This document shows positions 1 through 9,625 of a stretch of DNA of 64,000 nucleotides, one piece after another. The first letter of the stretch is position 1; each line of letters starts with the position of its first letter. Below the pieces are notes generated by a model. That model did no database searches, had not been told where the DNA came from, and worked only from the letters and a program-made list of their open reading frames with translations. Source of the stretch: Crocinitomicaceae bacterium. Lineage in GTDB: Bacteria > Bacteroidota > Bacteroidia > Flavobacteriales_D > Crocinitomicaceae. The stretch lies in contig JADJYC010000002.1 in NCBI GenBank assembly GCA_016719925.1, positions 1-64,000 on the forward strand. Reading direction: 5' to 3'. A program made the position numbers and the translations under genes.

Positions 1-509
1 CAATCTTGTTGAAGTTTTTGTTGAGAGATACGAATTAACGATTGTCCGGAAATTTTTGTTATCGAAAAATCCTTCTTCAATCGCATTGGGGCAGAAGCGG
101 AGTAGCTGTTTGCGGGACCTCCAGTTTTGGATTTTTTTTGTTCAGCTTGCGCGGATAGATTCTGGATTTTATTGTGCCTCGTGTTGCAATGACTCCGATT
201 TTTCCTTTTTTATATTTTTCAAGACAATAATCAACAGTAGGATCAACCACATTGATAATGGGTAGGTCTGGAAATTTAAATTTGAGATCAGCATATGCAT
301 GTGCTGAAGCTGTGTTACAGGCAATCACTAATGCTTTACATTTTTTTTCAATCAGAAATTGCGCAATCCGTATTGAATAAGAAATGATCGATTCTTTGGA
401 TTTGTCACCGTAAGGTAAGTGAGCGGTATCTCCAAAATAAATAATGGTTTCATTGGGCAATGCTTCTTTGATTGCTTTTGCAACTGTAAGTCCTCCGATA
501 CCGGATTAT
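1..509 (-). CDS. murI: Glutamate racemase MurI, truncated at its 5' end, frameshifted, and cut by the window edge
   Basis: MurI interconverts L- and D-glutamate for peptidoglycan synthesis. Reading leftwards, the protein begins in the middle of the N-terminal motif (SGIGGLTVAKAIKEALPNE, about 509-453), followed by IIYFGDTAHLPYGDKS and the first catalytic cysteine loop in VIACNTASAHA. The start codon and the first residues, including the Asp that normally precedes SGIGGL, are missing: the codon before SGI is TAA, and the upstream sequence belongs to an OmpH-like gene. A second break near 85-90 moves the frame after EVPQTATPLLP; the next frame continues as AIEEGFFDNKISGQSL to the left edge. The second catalytic cysteine would lie outside the window. 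Family identity is certain; an intact gene is not present here. Confidence 0.85.
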
Positions 510-887
510 CTTCAATTGGTTTGTACAAACGATCGTTCAGAATTTCAAGATCCTGCTGAAGTGATTGTTTTTTCAATTCAATGATTTGCTGCTGTTCCAT
601 CAGTTGTTTTTCTCTTAATTCCTGCATTACGTCAGACAGTGTTTCTTTTTCTGACATATAGGTATCATAGTCATTTTGCAGGGCCGTTTCCATTTCAACA
701 ATAGTTTTTTCACCTTGCTTAAGGAACATTTCAACTTGTTTGTCAGCATCCATCATTGTTGGCAAACTATCCACTACTTTGAGATAATCAATGTGTGCGA
801 ATTTTACCTGCTGCGCATTTGATGAAAAAGAAAGCCAAGCATCAAAACCGTTGCTGTAAAAAGTGTTGTTTTTTTAATCCAGTTCAT
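505..887 (-). CDS. OmpH/Skp-family periplasmic chaperone, first copy, broken at both ends
   Basis: OmpH/Skp proteins hold unfolded outer-membrane proteins in the periplasm. The start ATG at 887 opens a signal peptide (MNWIKKTTLFTATVLMLGF), then one base is missing near 832 and the mature part continues in another frame as NAQQVKFAHIDYLKVVDSLP. The body is a Glu/Lys/Gln-rich coiled coil typical of Skp tentacles. It stops matching after LYKPIEDN near 510, where the sequence jumps into murI. The neighbouring copy carries about 55 further residues at this point. The reading frame itself runs on to 352, but those last 40-odd codons are out-of-frame murI. This copy therefore lacks its C-terminal beta-strand region. 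Confidence 0.75.
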
Positions 888-959
888 AATTTGTTTTTTA
901 ATTCCCGCTTTGATTTTGTCTTACGAAATCATCCGGCTTTTGTTTATTTAGTATAGTGC

Positions 960-1487
960 TTAATTACGTTTAGCAACTTTTATGCCCATTTTCTGCAGCA
1001 CGGCATCAGAAATGTCGAATTTGGGATCAGCATACAAAAGGTTTGACTGATTGGCCTTATCAAATACAAATGAGTACTGACGTTCAACCGCAACCTGCTG
1101 AATAGCTTCAAAAATACGATCTTGTATAGGTTTGATCAGCTCTTCTCTCTTTTTAAACAGATCTCCCCCAACACCAAAACGTTGTTTCTGAAGTTCCATG
1201 GCTGAAAAGCGCATATCATCAATTTCTTTCTGACGTTGTTTTTTAATTTCTTCTGGTAATAATATTGCTTCGGTATCATATTCGCGCTGCTTTTTATCAA
1301 CCATCTGAAATTTTTCTTCAATTTCCAGCATCCACTGTTCTGACAATTTATTCAGCTCCTCCTGAGCATCCGTATACTCCGGAATATTTTCAAGAATGTA
1401 CTGCGAATCAACATAACCGTATTTCTGTGCACCCGCAAAATGAGAAAATCCCACAAATGCCAACATCATTACAAATAATCTTTTCAT
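960..1487 (-). CDS. OmpH/Skp-family periplasmic chaperone, second copy (intact)
   Basis: A 175-residue Skp/OmpH-like protein that should chaperone outer-membrane proteins on their way to BamA. I prefer the start at 1487, because MKRLFVMMLAFVGFSHFAGA is a clean signal peptide ending before QKYGYVDSQYIL; an upstream Met at 1508 would add seven unlikely residues. The middle (about 45-120) is charged coiled coil, and the C-terminus (PIQDRIFEAIQQVAVERQ, then YSFVFDK) is the conserved strand that closes the trimer body. It lies just downstream of bamA on the same strand, the usual Flavobacteria arrangement. Confidence 0.88.
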   Translation of the reverse strand: MKRLFVMMLAFVGFSHFAGAQKYGYVDSQYILENIPEYTDAQEELNKLSEQWMLEIEEKFQMVDKKQREYDTEAILLPEEIKKQRQKEIDDMRFSAMELQKQRFGVGGDLFKKREELIKPIQDRIFEAIQQVAVERQYSFVFDKANQSNLLYADPKFDISDAVLQKMGIKVAKRN

Positions 1488-1528
1488 AATCTCTGCAAAA
1501 ATATTCATTTCTTCTGTTCATTAACCTT

Positions 1529-4150
1529 TTAGAGGTCTCCCAAATTCATACCAATGATAGGGAATACGGCAAATACCGGTTTTCCCATTGCACCGGGATC
1601 AGCTGAGCCATTAAAACCGGCCGCACCCGGATCAAGCGGATCAAATCCCCACGCAAAATCAACTCCCAGCATACCAAACATCGGTAAGAAAATTCTGACA
1701 CCTGCTCCCGCTGCACGTTTTGCCGCAAACGGATTAAAATCACGGATGCTGTTGTACGTATTACCTGCTTCAATAAATGCCAGGCCGTAAATTGTTGCAC
1801 TCGGATTTAGCGATAATGGATAACGCAATTCTAATGAATAACGTGTAATTACTGTTCCTCCGGTTTGTGGTGAAACAGGACTATTTCCGTCATATCCGCG
1901 TAATGAAATAATTTCACGCCCGTCAAACTGCCAGGTTCCGTTCAGACCGCTTCCACCCAAATAAAATCTTTCAAACGGAGAATCACCTTTATACGGATTA
2001 TACGCACCCATGAATCCAAAACCAAATTTTGATCTCAATACCAGTTTTTTATTCTGTGTTAATGGCAAATACCATTCACCACTGAATTTTATTTTATAAT
2101 ACTCAGCAAACTTATACCGCTCCTGATCTGACATTGCAAGATATTCTTCCGGTGTATAATCTTCAAAAACAGAATAAGGCAAAGTAGATTTCATGGTAAG
2201 TGTGAACTTAGATCCGCTTCTTGGATAGATTGGATCTGAAACTGAATTTCTGGAAATGACTGCCTGTAATGAAATGTTGTTCGAATATCCGTCAGAGAAA
2301 ATGAAATAAGTTGAATTTCTTAAATCATAGTACTGATAAGACATTTCACTGTAAATCTGAAAATAATCATCCGGCCATTTTAATCTTGAGCCCAATCCCA
2401 TTCCTAAAGAAGTGATTGAAGTTTGACTATATGTCGCGCTAGATTTTTCCTGTGAATTGGTTAGCAGTGAATGTGACATAAACAAAGAAAACGAGGTCGG
2501 TTTTTTTCCGCCCAGCCAGGGTTCAGTGAATGAAAAATTGTACGACTGATATCCGCGTCCATAAGTTTGACCACGTATGCTCAAACGCTGTCCGTCACCA
2601 GAAGGCAAAGGTTGCCATGCTGATTTTTTGAAGAAATTTTTTGTGGAGAAATTGGTAAAAGACAATCCAATTGTACCAATCAGTCGGTTAGCACCATACC
2701 CTCGGAAAGCTCTACCTGATCAGATGATTTTCTACAACGGTATATTCAATATCCACAGTTCCGTCAACCGGATTTGGAATTGGATTTACCTGAAACTATT
2801 CGGATCAAAATAACCCAGATTGGCAAGCTCACGTTGTGTACGGATAATGTCATTTCTGTTAAACAGATCTCCCGGTTTGGTTCTGATTTCACGCAGAATT
2901 ACATGATCGTTTGTTTTTGTGTTTCCTTTGATGATGATATTTTTTACACGTGCTTCTTTTCCTTCGTTAATACGCAACTCATAATTGATGAAATTGTTTG
3001 AATCAATATTCATTTCCACCGGCTGAATATTAAAGAAAAGGTATCCGCGATCCATGTATAACGATGTTACATCTCTACCGTCCATGCTCATGTACAGACG
3101 CTGTTCCAAAAGCGATTTATTGTATACATCTCCCTTATTGATTCCAAGCAGTGTATCTAATTGTCCGTTGCGGTATTTAGTATTTCCCACCCAAACAATG
3201 TCACCGAAATAATATTTATTGCCCTGCTCAATATAAATATCAATTCCAATGTGTTTTGAATCGATATCATAAATTGAATCTTTGACAATAATCGCATCTC
3301 TCAAACCAATGGCGTTGTAATTTTCCATCAGCAGGGCTTTGTCTCTTTCGTAAGCAGTTTTATTGTATTTGGATCTTTTGAAAACTCTCATGATACCAGT
3401 TTGTTTGGTATCTTTCATACTTCTTCTCAGACCACCATCTGACACCGATGTTTTTTTGTTTCCACTGTTCAAAGTTTGAATCATCTTCACTGAAAGATGT
3501 AAGTTCATTTCCATGAAAGTTGATTGCTCCTATTTTTATTTTTTCACCTCTCTCAACTTTGATGGTCAATAATTTTTCATTGAATCCGCAGGTTGAATCC
3601 TGAGATTGGAGAATCTCAACCTCGGCTCTTAAAAATCCTTTTTCCTGATAATATCCCCTGACAATATTTTCCGTGTTTTGAATCAATGACTCAGTGATAA
3701 TTTTGCCTCCGTGCAAATTGACTATTTCTCTGATTTTATCTCCGTCAGATTTTGAAACTTCACCATTCTGGAAAAACCCGTATGACTTGATTTTTGGTCT
3801 GCCTTCCACCTTAATGATCAGATAAACATCACCGTTTGGTTTAGGACTTCCGTCCATCAGAATCTGGATATCAGAAAAATATTCCTGCTCCACAATTTTT
3901 TAATGGCATTGGAAATATCTTCACCGGGAATCATTATTTCTTTTCCAACTGTTAAACCAGAGATAAGAACAATTGCACTTTCGTCGTAGTATGGAACACC
4001 ATCCACTCGAACGCCGGCAATGGTATATTTTTGCGGGTTGAGATAGGAATTGTCACCACTTATAATTGCTCCGCCACCAATAATTTGTGCAGATGAGATC
4101 AGAGAGCCCAGCAAAAAAATTAATCCAAATACGTATTTTATTTTCATCAT
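1529..4150 (-). CDS. bamA: Outer-membrane assembly factor BamA (POTRA plus beta-barrel), interrupted by several frameshifts
   Basis: BamA inserts beta-barrel proteins into the outer membrane. The signal peptide MKIKYVFGLIFLLGSLISSA starts near 4147, followed by POTRA domains in three different frames (about 4150-3880, 3893-3470 and 3500-2786), with phrases such as YYQEKGFLRAEV and YLFFNIQPVEMNIDSNN. A short stretch with VDGTVDIEYTVVE and then SSDQVELS uses two further frames (about 2790-2690). The 16-strand barrel is one open frame, 2665-1529, with the conserved lid region GLNGTWQFDGREIISLRGYD and a final aromatic-poor strand GMNLGDL. At least four single-base breaks lie near 3885, 3480, 2780 and 2715. 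Because BamA is essential, these are most simply read as sequence errors. It overlaps uppS by 4 bases, so both are probably cotranscribed. Confidence 0.88.
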
Positions 4151-4905
4151 GATTGCTGTACTTGTTCGCTCACTTTACCAAAACGTCTTTCGCGCTGTTG
4201 ATATTCATAAATAGCCTGGTAAAAATCTTCTTTTTTAAAATCAGGCCAGAATTTTTCTGTAAAATGCAGTTCACTATACGCAAGCTGCCACAATAAAAAA
4301 TTACTGATTCTGATTTCACCACTAGTCCGTATCATTAATTCGGGATCAGGGATTCCGGCTGTGTACAAATGATTATCCACAAGTTCGTCCGTAATCTGAT
4401 CCAGATTTATTTCTCCGTCCTTATAACGCTGTGCAATAGTTTTTATTGCTGATTTTATTTCTGATTTGGAACTGTAATTCAATGCAAGAATTAAAACAGT
4501 ACCCTTGTTGTTTTTTGTTCTTTCAATGGCCGATTTCAACTCATTTCTGCAGGCATCAGGCAACTCACTCATATTTCCGATACCTATTAATCGAACATCA
4601 TTATTGTTGAGTGATTCAAGTTCATTTGAAATAGTTTTTACAAGCAAATCCATCAGTCCGTCAACTTCTTCTTTGGGACGATTCCAGTTTTCCGTTGAAA
4701 AGGCATAAAGAGTCAGATATTTTACTTTTATCTCAGAAGCTGCAGTCAGCGCCTCTCTGACTGATTCAACACCCGTTGCATGCCCAAAGAGACGGGCCTG
4801 ACCCTTCTCTTTTGCCCAACGTCCGTTTCCGTCCATGATTATGGCAACGTGCTGCGGAATGCGGTTGATATCAAGTTTATCTTTATAACTCATGGACAAA
4901 GCCAC
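4147..4905 (-). CDS. uppS: Isoprenyl transferase (undecaprenyl diphosphate synthase)
   Basis: A 252-residue cis-prenyltransferase making the C55 lipid carrier for cell-wall synthesis from farnesyl diphosphate and isopentenyl diphosphate. The catalytic-Asp motif HVAIIMDGNGRWA occupies residues 19-31 (Asp25). LYAFSTENWNRPKEEV and the C-terminal ELMIRTSGEIRISNFLLWQ are the other signature blocks. A Met at residue 5 (4893) is an equally plausible start. The stop overlaps the bamA start by 4 bases. In many Flavobacteria nadK sits just upstream of uppS; here the nadK-like gene lies about 16 kb away. Confidence 0.95.
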   Translation of the reverse strand: MALSMSYKDKLDINRIPQHVAIIMDGNGRWAKEKGQARLFGHATGVESVREALTAASEIKVKYLTLYAFSTENWNRPKEEVDGLMDLLVKTISNELESLNNNDVRLIGIGNMSELPDACRNELKSAIERTKNNKGTVLILALNYSSKSEIKSAIKTIAQRYKDGEINLDQITDELVDNHLYTAGIPDPELMIRTSGEIRISNFLLWQLAYSELHFTEKFWPDFKKEDFYQAIYEYQQRERRFGKVSEQVQQS

Positions 4906-5015
4906 AAATTTGCTGATTTTTTTTGGTAATTCAGGTAAATGTAACGCCTCAATAGTTAAGTGATTGCATGTTTAACAAAGTTTAGGGAAGGATTTCGGCG
5001 CTGAGGCAAAGGCAG

Positions 5016-5226
5016 AAGGTTAAGGGCAAAGGACAAAGGGCAAAGGACAAAGGGAAAAGGACAAAGGGCAAAGGACAAAGGGCAAAGGACAAAGGACAAA
5101 GGGCAAAGGGCAATGGACAAAGGGAAAAGGACAAAGGGCAAAGGGCAATGGACAAAGGGCAAAGGACAAAGGGCAAAGGACAAAGGGCAAAGGGCAATGG
5201 ACAAAGGGCAAAGGACAAAGGAGAGA
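5016..5226. repeat. Degenerate heptamer array, GGRCAAA type
   Basis: About 30 tandem 7-base units, mainly GGACAAA, GGGCAAA, GGGAAAA and GGGCAAT. Because 7 is not a multiple of 3, all three minus frames stay open and repeat every 21 bases, giving spurious Cys-Pro-Leu-rich proteins. No codon-usage or start-site evidence supports translation. Confidence 0.9.
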
Positions 5227-5360
5227 TAAAGAGGAATTCATCACCAGATGAAAAATCCACTCGCAGGGGACGAGTTCACCTCGTCCCCACTTTGTTGGAG
5301 AAGTCCCCACTTTGTTAGAGAAGAAATGTGTTTTTTGTTAAAGAGGCGTTGTTATTTTTT

Positions 5361-5567
5361 GTTGGCGAGAAGGCGCTTTTTTTGTTGGCGAGAAGGCGCT
5401 TTTTTTGTTGGGGAGGAGGCGCTTTTTTTGTTGGGGAGGAGGCGCTTTTTTTGTTGGCGAGAAGGCGCTTTTCTTGTTGGCGAGAAGGCGCTTTTCTTGT
5501 TGGCGAGGAGGCGCTTTTTTTGTTGGCGAGGAGGCGCTTTTTTTGTTGGCGAGGAGGCGAGCTCCTC
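5361..5567. repeat. Nine-copy 23-base tandem array ending in a hairpin
   Basis: The units start at 5361, 5384, 5407, 5430, 5453, 5476, 5499, 5522 and 5545. The consensus begins GTTGGCGAGRAGGCGC and ends in a run of T. Units differ by single changes (GGCGAG or GGGGAG; AAG or GAG; CTTTTC or CTTTTTTT). The last unit pairs with the sequence immediately to its right (CTCCTCCCCAAC, about 5562-5573), forming a long stem flanked by T7 on one side and A7 on the other. There are no spacers, so it is not a CRISPR array. Confidence 0.9.
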
Positions 5568-5577
5568 CCCAACAAAA

Positions 5578-5612
5578 AAAATCCGGTCCCTTGAATTAAG
5601 AAACCGGATTTT
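5578..5612 (-). terminator. Rho-independent terminator after atpC
   Basis: The arms AAAATCCGGT (5578-5587) and ACCGGATTTT (5603-5612) surround a 15-base loop. On the minus strand the hairpin ends in a T-run, 20 bases beyond the atpC stop. Confidence 0.8.
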
Positions 5613-5632
5613 CATTTTAGAGTAAGCTGCTT

Positions 5633-5926
5633 TTATTCAGCCAAAACGATAATTTTATTATCCTTCACTTCGATCACCCCACCATTAATTTCAAAAGTAA
5701 AACTGGAATCATTTTTATGTTTTGAATTCAGTTTTCCGTTGTACAGATCTTCATTAGAATTCTCACTCACATTCTGATCAATTTTCACCTGACCTTTTGC
5801 AAGAGCAGAGATTAACGGAGCATGCATATTCAAGATCCCAAAAGAACCATCAAGTCCCGGCAGAACCACGTGACTAACGTTTCCTTTGTACAACAATTCA
5901 TCCGGTGTAATTATTTCCAGTAACAT
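5633..5926 (-). CDS. atpC: ATP synthase F1 subunit epsilon, short Bacteroidota form
   Basis: A 97-residue protein containing only the N-terminal beta-sandwich of epsilon: MLLEIITPDELLYKGNVSHV, GLDGSFGILNMHAPLIS and the closing FEINGGVIEVKDNKIIVL. The C-terminal helical hairpin that inhibits ATP hydrolysis in E. coli is absent, as is usual in this phylum. Between the sandwich strands there is an extra Asn/Ser/Lys-rich stretch of about 20 residues (around 53-75). It follows atpD by 11 bases. In Bacteroidota these two genes commonly form an atpDC pair separate from the other ATP synthase genes. Confidence 0.92.
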   Translation of the reverse strand: MLLEIITPDELLYKGNVSHVVLPGLDGSFGILNMHAPLISALAKGQVKIDQNVSENSNEDLYNGKLNSKHKNDSSFTFEINGGVIEVKDNKIIVLAE

Positions 5927-5937
5927 GTTGTTTCAGA

Positions 5938-7439
5938 TTAATTTTCAGCAAGCATTTTTTCACCGGCTTCAATAGCCTGTTCAATTGTTCCTTTCAGGTT
6001 GAATGCAGCTTCAGGATATTTATCCACTTTACCATCCATGATCATGTTAAAGCCTTTGATTGTATCTTTAATATCAACCAATACACCGGCAAGACCAGTA
6101 AATTGTTCGGCAACATGGAAAGGCTGAGAAAGGAAACGCTGAACACGGCGAGCACGGTGTACAACTAATTTATCTTCTTCAGACAACTCATCCATTCCAA
6201 GAATTGCAATGATATCTTGTAATTCTTTATAACGCTGAAGTGTCAGTTTCACACGCTGAGCGCAGTCGTAATGTTCAGCGCCAACAATTGCCGGAGTAAG
6301 AATTCTTGAAGTTGAATCCAGCGGATCAACGGCAGGATAAATTCCAAGCTCAGCAATTTTACGCGACAGTACGGTTGTAGCATCCAGGTGAGCAAATGTT
6401 GTAGCCGGAGCAGGATCCGTTAAGTCATCCGCAGGAACATAAACCGCCTGAACAGAAGTAATAGATCCGTTTTTTGTTGAAGTAATTCTTTCTTGCATGG
6501 CACCCATTTCAGTGGCAAGTGTTGGCTGATAACCTACCGCTGAAGGCATACGACCTAAAAGAGCTGACACCTCAGAACCTGCCTGTGTAAAACGGAAGAT
6601 ATTGTCAACGAAGAAAAGAATATCATTTCCTTTACCTTCGCCGTCACCGTCACGGTAATATTCAGCAAGTGTAAGACCAGAAAGCGCAACGCGTGCACGT
6701 GCTCCGGAGGCTCATTCATTTGTCCGAAAACAAAAGTAGCTTTAGAATCTTTCAGTTTTGATTTGTCAATTTTAGAAAGATCCCATCCGCCCTTCTCCAT
6801 ATCATGTAAAAAATCTTCACCATAAGTGATGATTCCGGATTCAAGCATTTCACGCAGTAAGTCATTTCCTTCACGCGTACGTTCACCAACACCTGCAAAT
6901 ACTGACAACCCAGAATAAGCTTTAGCGATGTTGTTGATCAATTCCTGAATCAAAACTGTTTTACCAACACCAGCACCACCAAACAAACCAATTTTTCCCC
7001 CTTTTGCATAAGGCTCAATCAGGTCAATTACTTTAATACCTGTAAATAATACTTCCGTTGAAGTTGAAAGATCTTCAAATCTTGGAGCTGCACGGTGTAT
7101 TGGAAGACCATTTGATTTATCAAGATTTTCAATACCGTCAATAGCATCTCCGGTAACATTAAACAGACGTCCTTTAATTGCTTCCCCTTTTGGCATACGA
7201 ATAGGCGCACCGGTTGAAACCACTTCCATTCCACGTGTAAAACCATCTGATGAGTCCATCGCAATAGTTCTAACTCCGTCATCCCCGATGTGCTGTTGAA
7301 CTTCAAGAATCACCTTAGTGCCGTCTGCCTTTACAACTTCAAGCGCATCCATGATATTTGGCAAAGAAGAACCTTTAGAGAAATTAACGTCTACTACCGG
7401 CCCGATTACCTGTGAAATTTTTCCTTTAACTCCTGACAT
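5938..7439 (-). CDS. atpD: ATP synthase F1 subunit beta, one frameshift
   Basis: The catalytic subunit of F1-ATPase. The Walker A block GGAGVGKTVLIQELINNIAK and GVGERTREGNDLLREM are intact in the first frame (7439 to about 6708). One base is missing in the FGQMNEPPGARARV region near 6708, after which the frame continues as LLGRMPSAVGYQPTLATEMG (6570-5938) to the usual C-terminus. Adding one base gives 500 residues, the normal length. A -7 box (TAACTTTG on the minus strand) lies 41 bases upstream. The essential role and single-base nature point to a sequence error. Confidence 0.93.
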
Positions 7440-7479
7440 TTCGTATGTTTTAAGATTATAAAATCTGTTTTTCGCGGTG

Positions 7480-7487
7480 CAAAGTTA
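7480..7487 (-). promoter_or_regulatory. Bacteroidota -7 box for atpDC
   Basis: TAACTTTG on the minus strand, fitting the TAnnTTTG -7 consensus of Bacteroidota RpoD, about 40 bases before the atpD start. Confidence 0.6.
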
Positions 7488-7574
7488 TGGATTTTTAAAT
7501 CTTGGGCGGTTTATTGTTGAAAGTTTTTTATTTACCTTTGAAAATCTTTATAAACACCTGTAAATTCGAGCGGT

Positions 7575-8522
7575 TTGATTGTTCACTATTCCTCAGAAAA
7601 ATTAGGTCTCATCAAAAAACCGGTTTTAACAATCGGCACCTTTGACGGAGTGCATCTCGGGCATCAGGCTATTCTGACTCATCTCAAAAATATTGCCCAG
7701 AAAATTGGCGGACAAACAGTGGTGTTTACTTTTCACCCACACCCGCGCATCGCATTGAATCCGGAAGATCATGGACTGGAACTGATTCAAACCGTTGAAG
7801 ACCGGATTGAAAAACTTTCAAAAGCCGGCATTGATCATTTATTTCTGTATCCATTTTCAAAAGAATTTTCAAGAATGTCAGCCACAGAATTTGTGCGGAA
7901 TATCCTGGTTAATCAGCTTCACGTGCATACTTTAACCATTGGCTATAACCATCACTTTGGCAGAAACCGCGAAGGAAATATTGATTTACTCAGAGAGCTT
8001 TCCCCTGTTTACGGTTTTAACGTAGTCGAAATTCCGGCTTATGCAGAGGACGAAGTAAATATAAGTTCTACAAAAATAAGAGAAGCCATTTCAGAGGGGA
8101 ATATCCGCATTGCCAATCAATATCTTGGTAATACGTTTCATTTCAAAGGCACCGTAGTAAAAGGAGATCAGATAGGAAGCAAAATTGGTTTTCCTACTGC
8201 AAATATCAGATCAGATAAAACACAGCTGCTTCCTAAAAGCGGTGTTTTTGCAGTTAAAGTTCAGATAGGAAATGATATTAAAGACGGCATGATGAATATC
8301 GGCAAACGGCCAACCGTTTCAGATTCGGGAGAAAAGCGGGTTGAAATTCATGTCTTTGATTTCAACGGAGATTTATATGGAAAAGATTTGGTTGTATTTT
8401 TGATAGATCAGGTCAGAGAAGAACAAAATTTTCCTTCGGTTGATTTACTGAAGGAACAATTAAAAGCGGATGAAACCAATTGCAGAAATATTCTCAGTCA
8501 TAACATTATTCTGGTGCATTAA
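7575..8522 (+). CDS. ribF: Bifunctional riboflavin kinase / FAD synthetase
   Basis: Phosphorylates riboflavin to FMN and adenylates it to FAD. The N-terminal nucleotidyltransferase domain has TIGTFDGVHLGHQ (residues 19-31), FTFHPHPR and the ISSTKIREAI signature. The C-terminal riboflavin kinase domain starts near residue 185 with GDQIGSKIGFPTANI and MNIGKRPT. Translation starts at a TTG, which places the first strand directly before the nucleotide-binding motif. The last 15 or so residues overlap the next gene by about 50 bases and do not look conserved, so the natural end may be slightly earlier. Confidence 0.92.
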   Translation: MIVHYSSEKLGLIKKPVLTIGTFDGVHLGHQAILTHLKNIAQKIGGQTVVFTFHPHPRIALNPEDHGLELIQTVEDRIEKLSKAGIDHLFLYPFSKEFSRMSATEFVRNILVNQLHVHTLTIGYNHHFGRNREGNIDLLRELSPVYGFNVVEIPAYAEDEVNISSTKIREAISEGNIRIANQYLGNTFHFKGTVVKGDQIGSKIGFPTANIRSDKTQLLPKSGVFAVKVQIGNDIKDGMMNIGKRPTVSDSGEKRVEIHVFDFNGDLYGKDLVVFLIDQVREEQNFPSVDLLKEQLKADETNCRNILSHNIILVH

Positions 8523-9048
8523 TTCTTTTGCCCAGCCTGATGTCATTTTCTATTCTATAGAAGAAGCAGCCACTGTTCACCCTGATTCCGTTTACCGTCT
8601 TGACCTGTCAAAAGAAAAACTAACTGAAATTCCGGAAACGATCTATATATTTAAAAATCTGCGTGAGCTGAATCTATCTCAAAATAAACTCACCTCCCTG
8701 CCGGATAATTTTTTGCTTCCAAATCTTGAAGTGCTTTATCTGGAAAAAAATGATCTGGACACTTTTTCAAACAGCATTTGCCTGAATACTTCACTAACCC
8801 ATTTATATATGGGGAAAAACAATATCAAATATTTGCCTGAAAGTATTGGGAACCTACAGAATCTAGTTGTTTTTGATATCTGGTTCAATCCAATTCAGGA
8901 TTTACCAATGGCTCTTACAACCATGAAAAAACTGCGCTTTATGGATCTGAGAGGAATTACCTACAGCAAAGATTTTCAGAAAAAATGGAATGCGCTTTTG
9001 CCCTGGGTTAAAATTGAGTTTGATCTCGGCTGTGATTGCGCAAATTAA
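8470..9048 (+). CDS. Small exported leucine-rich-repeat protein
   Basis: A 192-residue protein with a probable signal peptide (MKPIAEIFSVITLFWCINSF, then AQ). It then carries about five leucine-rich repeats of the form LRELNLSQNKLTSLPDNF, LEVLYLEKNDLDTF, LTHLYMGKNNIKYLPESI and LVVFDIWFNPIQDLP. The C-terminus ends in CDCAN. LRR proteins bind other proteins, but no partner can be named. The start lies inside the end of ribF (overlap about 50 bases), and the stop overlaps the convergent gene at 9045. Confidence 0.75.
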   Translation: MKPIAEIFSVITLFWCINSFAQPDVIFYSIEEAATVHPDSVYRLDLSKEKLTEIPETIYIFKNLRELNLSQNKLTSLPDNFLLPNLEVLYLEKNDLDTFSNSICLNTSLTHLYMGKNNIKYLPESIGNLQNLVVFDIWFNPIQDLPMALTTMKKLRFMDLRGITYSKDFQKKWNALLPWVKIEFDLGCDCAN

Positions 9049-9442
9049 GCAGTTTCTTTTGCCGGTTCAGATTTTCTGATTGTCTCAAACCACTCCTGCG
9101 CTTCTGTAACTGAAGCAAAAATTTTTGTCGGATAAAGCGGTTTAAAATATTGAATATAAAATCTGGCTACTAATCTGCCGCGTAATGTATTGATGATAAT
9201 TGCCGCTGCTCTGATATTCGTAACTATTCTTGCTTTTCTTGAAAAATAGGCCTGAGCATCATTTGTTAAATCAGCATCAGGTGCCGTTAAATCAGAAATA
9301 TAAAAAACTTCTTTTCCCTGACTGAGGTTCATGTAAGCTGCATCAAATTCTTTTGCATCGATCAGATCAAGCACCGCCTGTTTTTATAGGTGGTAATAAT
9401 AATATCATCAACACGCTGAATAATCGCTTTTTTCAAATTCAA
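9045..9442 (-). CDS. Small SpoIIAA/STAS-like protein, one frameshift
   Basis: About 130 residues. The N-terminal part LNLKKAIIQRVDDIIITTY begins at a TTG near 9442 or 9436. One base is missing in an A-run near 9383, and the rest reads AVLDLIDAKEFDAAYMNLSQ and then YPTKIFASVTEAQEWFETI. The alternating strand/helix pattern and the EAQEWF-type C-terminal helix resemble small STAS/SEC14-like proteins of Bacteroidota. This is a weak, fold-level resemblance, and no function is claimed. Confidence 0.5.
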
Positions 9443-9625
9443 TACTATCTCTCACAACGTTTCAGATTAAATTTTCAGACAACAAATTTAAAAATATCTT
9501 CATTCAAACCACACAAATACCTGATTTTAACTTACTGAACACAAATAATAAACATAAAAAGTCCATGAATTAAAATTCAATTTTCAGGATTAAAAGGATT
9601 TATAAAGTATAAAACATCGGATATC

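Noticed and set aside
1529..4150. Programmed ribosomal frameshifting in bamA and other genes
   Set aside because: No recurrent slippery sequence plus structure; breaks are scattered, several per gene, and occur in many unrelated genes.
4956..5310. Three overlapping minus-strand open frames rich in Cys-Pro-Leu-Phe
   Set aside because: They are translations of the 7-base array in all three frames; no ribosome site, and frames repeat the same 7-residue text.
5361..5567. Possible CRISPR array (23-base units)
   Set aside because: Units abut with no spacers and there are no cas genes.
5248..5625. Open frames on both strands rich in Phe-Trp-Arg or Ser-Pro-Thr-Lys
   Set aside because: Products of the 23-base array; identical peptide units in every frame show they follow from the repeat.
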